This document shows, one piece after another, positions 7,451 through 9,701 of a stretch of DNA of 9,701 bases. The notes below the pieces were generated by a model. The model was not told where the DNA came from. It did no database searches and saw nothing but the letters and a program-made list of their open reading frames with translations. Made by a program: the position numbers and the translations under genes. The DNA is from Acholeplasmataceae bacterium (GTDB lineage: Bacteria > Bacillota_I > Bacilli_A > Izemoplasmatales > Hujiaoplasmataceae): NCBI GenBank assembly GCA_012515085.1, contig JAAYZB010000072.1:1-9701 (forward strand), in the 5' to 3' direction. The first letter of the stretch is position 1. Every line of letters begins with the position of its first letter.

Positions 7451-7519
7451 ATAGTATAAAGGTATTTTATGATGATATTGTGATTTTTCTGATAAAATCG
7501 AAATATTTTTATGATTTCT

Positions 7520-8212
7520 TTATTCGTGTAATGGACGTTCATTATGGAATAGTTGCTCCACCATGGAAAAACCGAATTTCTTTTGAATCATTAAAGAGGC
7601 CTCTAGCAGATGATTAGAGCGGAATTGGTGAATATCCGAAGCAACAAAATCAACCAATCCTTGTTTAATCATTTTCAGGACCTTTTTTTGGTAAGAGCGG
7701 TTGGAAATTCCTAAAACAGAAGCGGCGTTTACTTGAATTAACGCCCCCATTTTTTTGACAATAGCCCAGTCTTTATCGCCCGCATAGCGATATCGTTCCA
7801 TATGAGCCAACACCGGGATAAATCCCAGCGAACGAACATTGTGGATTGCCTCGCCAAGGTCTTCGTGGTCATCACCGGTCGAAAATTCTAATAACACCAG
7901 CTTTGACTGTCCCAAAGGAATGACTGTTTTGTCACGTAAATCTTGGATCGTCTCGATCGTGTAAAAAATTTCCGAACCCAAATAAAGTCTTATCGGATAA
8001 CCCTTTGCTTGCACAACTGTCTGAAGTTCATTAAAAACCGCTTGGTTATGAGAAAATGACGAGCGATAATTTTTGAGTCGATAGAAGTGCGGTGTACAAA
8101 ACAAATCGGTCACGCCGCTTTTGACTGCTTCTTCAATCATAAAAATCGAGGTCTCCAGATTGGGCGACCCATCATCTACCTGAGGCAAGATATGGGTGTG
8201 AATATCAATCAT
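7520..8212 (-). CDS. cpsB: CpsB/YwqE-type protein-tyrosine phosphatase (PHP family)
   Basis: Manganese-dependent phosphatase of the PHP fold that removes phosphate from the tyrosine cluster of the CpsD kinase and so resets polysaccharide assembly. From the ATG at 8212 it has 230 residues, close to the usual 240-255. Metal-site and catalytic residues expected for the family are visible: H5 and H7 with D14 in DIHTHILPQVDDG, H42 in CTPHF, E81 in GSEIF, H137-E139-R140 in LAHMERY, and D193/H195 in ASDIHQF. The start at 8212 is preferred because AAGCGGTGAT lies at suitable spacing and the protein then begins MIDIHTHI like its relatives; a GTG at 8221 and an ATG at 8218 are alternatives. The gene follows cpsD by 23 bp, so the two are surely in one operon. 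A general PHP hydrolase is the alternative call, but context with cpsC and cpsD makes that unlikely. Confidence 0.92.
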   Translation of the reverse strand: MIDIHTHILPQVDDGSPNLETSIFMIEEAVKSGVTDLFCTPHFYRLKNYRSSFSHNQAVFNELQTVVQAKGYPIRLYLGSEIFYTIETIQDLRDKTVIPLGQSKLVLLEFSTGDDHEDLGEAIHNVRSLGFIPVLAHMERYRYAGDKDWAIVKKMGALIQVNAASVLGISNRSYQKKVLKMIKQGLVDFVASDIHQFRSNHLLEASLMIQKKFGFSMVEQLFHNERPLHE

Positions 8213-8235
8213 GTTCATCACCGCTTAATCAAATG

Positions 8236-8910
8236 CTATTTTTCGGTATGATACGAATAATACGATTTGTTCTTCCGAACATCCACATTGGCGAAAACTG
8301 TTCCCAGTATACGAGCGTTATTTTTTTGAAGTTGAGACAGCGCAATTTTCGCATCTTCTTTTTTCGTTTTGTTATAGGCAATCACGTATACGATACCATC
8401 CACAAAGTTGCTGATGATGGTACTATCATTCACAGAAAGAACTGGTGGCGAATCAACAATGATGTATTCATATTCTTGTCGCAATTTTTCCACTAAATCC
8501 AAAGTTTTATGGGACTCGAGTACGATGTGAGGAAAGGAAAAGTGACGCCCCGTCAGCAACAAATCAATATGGGATTCGTCATGGATGATCAGCTCGTGGT
8601 AGTCGACGTCATCGGTGATGTAATCATAAAAACCCCGGTCATTGACCGAATGAAACGCCCGATGAATTTTGGGGCGGCGCAAATCGAAATCCAAAATGAT
8701 GACCTTTTTCTTTTTTTCCGCATAAACCGCTGCCAAATTGATTGCTGTCGTTGTTTTCCCATCTTCCGGTGTCGGAGATGTGCATTGAATCACTTGCGTC
8801 TTTTTATCGATTGACATCATCGCAATATTGAGTTCGAGTTTTCGGTATGCTTCCGCTTCGGGAGAATATGGTGATTCGATGACGACATTACGATATTCAA
8901 AGTATTCCAT
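8236..8910 (-). CDS. cpsD: CpsD-type bacterial tyrosine kinase (BY-kinase)
   Basis: Cytoplasmic kinase that autophosphorylates on C-terminal tyrosines and, with its membrane partner CpsC, controls polysaccharide polymerisation and export. The 224 residues match the split Gram-positive form with no membrane domain. Visible motifs are the Walker A loop SPTPEDGKTTT (45-55), the Walker A' segment ILDFDLRRP (72-80, DxDxR), and Walker B VDSPP (152-156). The short tyrosine cluster is Y217, Y218 and Y220 in SYYSYHTEK at the end. The P-loop has Glu-Asp before GKT where Gly-Glu is common. The ATG at 8910 directly follows the cpsC stop codon with no gap, and GGTGG within the end of cpsC serves as ribosome binding site, so coupling to cpsC is expected. 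A MinD/ParA-type ATPase is excluded by the tyrosine tail and by cpsC/cpsB next door. Confidence 0.94.
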   Translation of the reverse strand: MEYFEYRNVVIESPYSPEAEAYRKLELNIAMMSIDKKTQVIQCTSPTPEDGKTTTAINLAAVYAEKKKKVIILDFDLRRPKIHRAFHSVNDRGFYDYITDDVDYHELIIHDESHIDLLLTGRHFSFPHIVLESHKTLDLVEKLRQEYEYIIVDSPPVLSVNDSTIISNFVDGIVYVIAYNKTKKEDAKIALSQLQKNNARILGTVFANVDVRKNKSYYSYHTEK

Positions 8911-9651
8911 CTAGTCCACCAGCTTTCTTTCCTTAATCACTCCAGGAACAGAGGCGATCACTCGGATATTCAACACTTTTTCCACTTCTTCGCTGCTCTG
9001 GAATTTATTGTTGAGCACTTCTTTGACAAAGACGATACCCAAAGATAATATGCCGCCAATCAGCAGGCTAATAACGACATTTAATAATTTATTCGGAGAA
9101 CTAGGACTCATTGGAAGTTCTGCTGGATAGATCATTTTTAACTTGTTTTGAAGAAAGAGAAATCCGTTTTCCGGGTCATTGGCGATTTCAATTGAGTTCT
9201 CAACAATTTGATTGGCGATTTCCATGGCCATCATCGGAGAAGGATGCTCGACTTCAATATGAATGATATAAACCCCGGTCTGACTAGTAATATTGATCAT
9301 ACTTTCCAACTGACCCACACTTATATCTTGCAGTTCCGGAATATCTACGATCACGCTGTTCAAGATTAATTTTGTAACGATAAATTCTCGATATGTTGAC
9401 ATCAGCGCGTTGGCAATGCTGATTGCCGATTGCTCGCTCACTCCCGCTGCGGAAGGATCGACTTGTACGGTTACCGCTGTCTCTGCAGTATATTCAGGTT
9501 CCACGATCACAAACGTATAAATGATTCCTAAAACCGTCACCCAAATACTAACCAGTGCGATCAACACAATATTTTTCCAAACGATTTTCAGAAGTTCCGC
9601 CAGCGATATACCTTCTTCCACTGCCACTTCTGGTTGGTTCAACTCATTCAT
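8911..9651 (-). CDS. cpsC: CpsC/YwqC-type Wzz chain-length determinant and kinase activator
   Basis: Membrane protein that sets polysaccharide chain length and activates CpsD through its cytoplasmic ends. From the ATG at 9651 it has 246 residues. It has a cytoplasmic N-terminus with GISLAELLKIVWKN (Wzz domain start), membrane segment 1 at about 29-50, and an extracellular region of about 135 residues. The proline-rich stretch ELPMSPSSPNK (about 178-188) typical of Wzz proteins precedes membrane segment 2 at about 190-209. A cytoplasmic tail of about 37 residues includes SSEEVEKVLNIRVIASVP. The start at 9651 has AAGGAG (9660-9665) at 8 nt; a TTG two codons earlier is too close to that site. 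It is the first gene of the module visible here; the 50 bp upstream hold the ribosome binding site and no clear promoter. Confidence 0.93.
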   Translation of the reverse strand: MNELNQPEVAVEEGISLAELLKIVWKNIVLIALVSIWVTVLGIIYTFVIVEPEYTAETAVTVQVDPSAAGVSEQSAISIANALMSTYREFIVTKLILNSVIVDIPELQDISVGQLESMINITSQTGVYIIHIEVEHPSPMMAMEIANQIVENSIEIANDPENGFLFLQNKLKMIYPAELPMSPSSPNKLLNVVISLLIGGILSLGIVFVKEVLNNKFQSSEEVEKVLNIRVIASVPGVIKERKLVD

Positions 9652-9701
9652 GGACAATTCTCCTTCTTCATAATATCGGATGTAAGAATGTGATGATTCG
9701 A
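9652..9701. other. Region upstream of cpsC at the window edge
   Basis: Contains the cpsC ribosome binding site (AAGGAG at 9660-9665) and an AT-rich stretch with a TATTAT hexamer near 9671-9676 on the minus strand, but no matching -35 box. Too short to decide whether the operon begins here or continues upstream. Confidence 0.5.

Larger units (their letters stand above)
7265..7519. other. Non-coding leader between cpsB and the response regulator, with several inverted repeats
   Basis: No reading frame here looks real. In minus-strand order it contains an AT-rich stretch and a TATACT hexamer (7458-7453) with a poor -35. Next come a 7-bp inverted repeat (GGGAGAA/TTCTCCC), the GTGCGAG/CTCGCAC palindrome, and a small AAGCG/CGCTT hairpin near 7322-7338. 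The last is followed by a T-rich stretch that includes the 10-bp palindrome TTTTATAAAA. No classical terminator with stem plus T-run is clear, so read-through from cpsB into the regulator gene is possible. Confidence 0.55.

Noticed and set aside
1293..9651. Absence of TGA among the seven visible stop codons (four TAA, three TAG), as a hint of UGA reassignment
   Set aside because: Seven genes are too few, no in-frame TGA is needed in any gene, and all tryptophans seen are TGG, so the standard bacterial code explains everything.

Overview
The window suggests a low-GC Gram-positive (Bacillota, or a walled relative near the Mollicutes such as the Erysipelotrichales or Haloplasmatales). This rests on moderate-to-low GC judged by eye, strong AGGAGG-type ribosome binding sites, and CpsB/CpsC/CpsD proteins of the split Gram-positive type. 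UGA is never read as tryptophan inside a gene, so code 4 is not indicated. The lineage call is an inference and is not firm below phylum level.

All eight recognisable genes lie on the minus strand, so transcription runs from high to low coordinates. At the upstream end, 7520-9651 is a polysaccharide-assembly control module: cpsC (Wzz-type membrane chain-length protein and kinase activator), cpsD (cytoplasmic BY-type tyrosine kinase) and cpsB (PHP-family phosphotyrosine phosphatase). The three are tightly packed, with a stop codon abutting the next start between cpsC and cpsD. A roughly 255-bp non-coding leader with several inverted repeats follows (7265-7519). Next comes a translationally coupled two-component system: an OmpR-type response regulator (6569-7264) and a membrane histidine kinase (5023-6591). 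After a good extended -10 promoter at 4928-4956 comes a large membrane-anchored nucleotide-sugar 4,6-dehydratase of the PglF/CapD/WbpM/FlaA1 type (2989-4887). A rho-independent terminator at about 2903-2939 closes this surface-polysaccharide region.

Beyond the terminator are two housekeeping genes: a 23S rRNA uracil-C5 methyltransferase of the RlmD/RumA type (1293-2672) and the first 402 codons of formate--tetrahydrofolate ligase (fhs), which runs off the left edge.

Functional picture (inference from families): the dehydratase makes a 4-keto-6-deoxy sugar nucleotide, probably from UDP-GlcNAc. CpsC, CpsD and CpsB set polymer length and export through a tyrosine phosphorylation cycle. The two-component system may sense the envelope and regulate the locus. 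No glycosyltransferase, flippase or polymerase gene is visible here, so these must lie upstream of 9701 or elsewhere. I see no mobile element, CRISPR array, tRNA or rRNA. The coding content is of known families. The least explained material is the structured leader at 7265-7519, the palindrome over the dehydratase promoter, and the periplasm-type sensor domain of the kinase.
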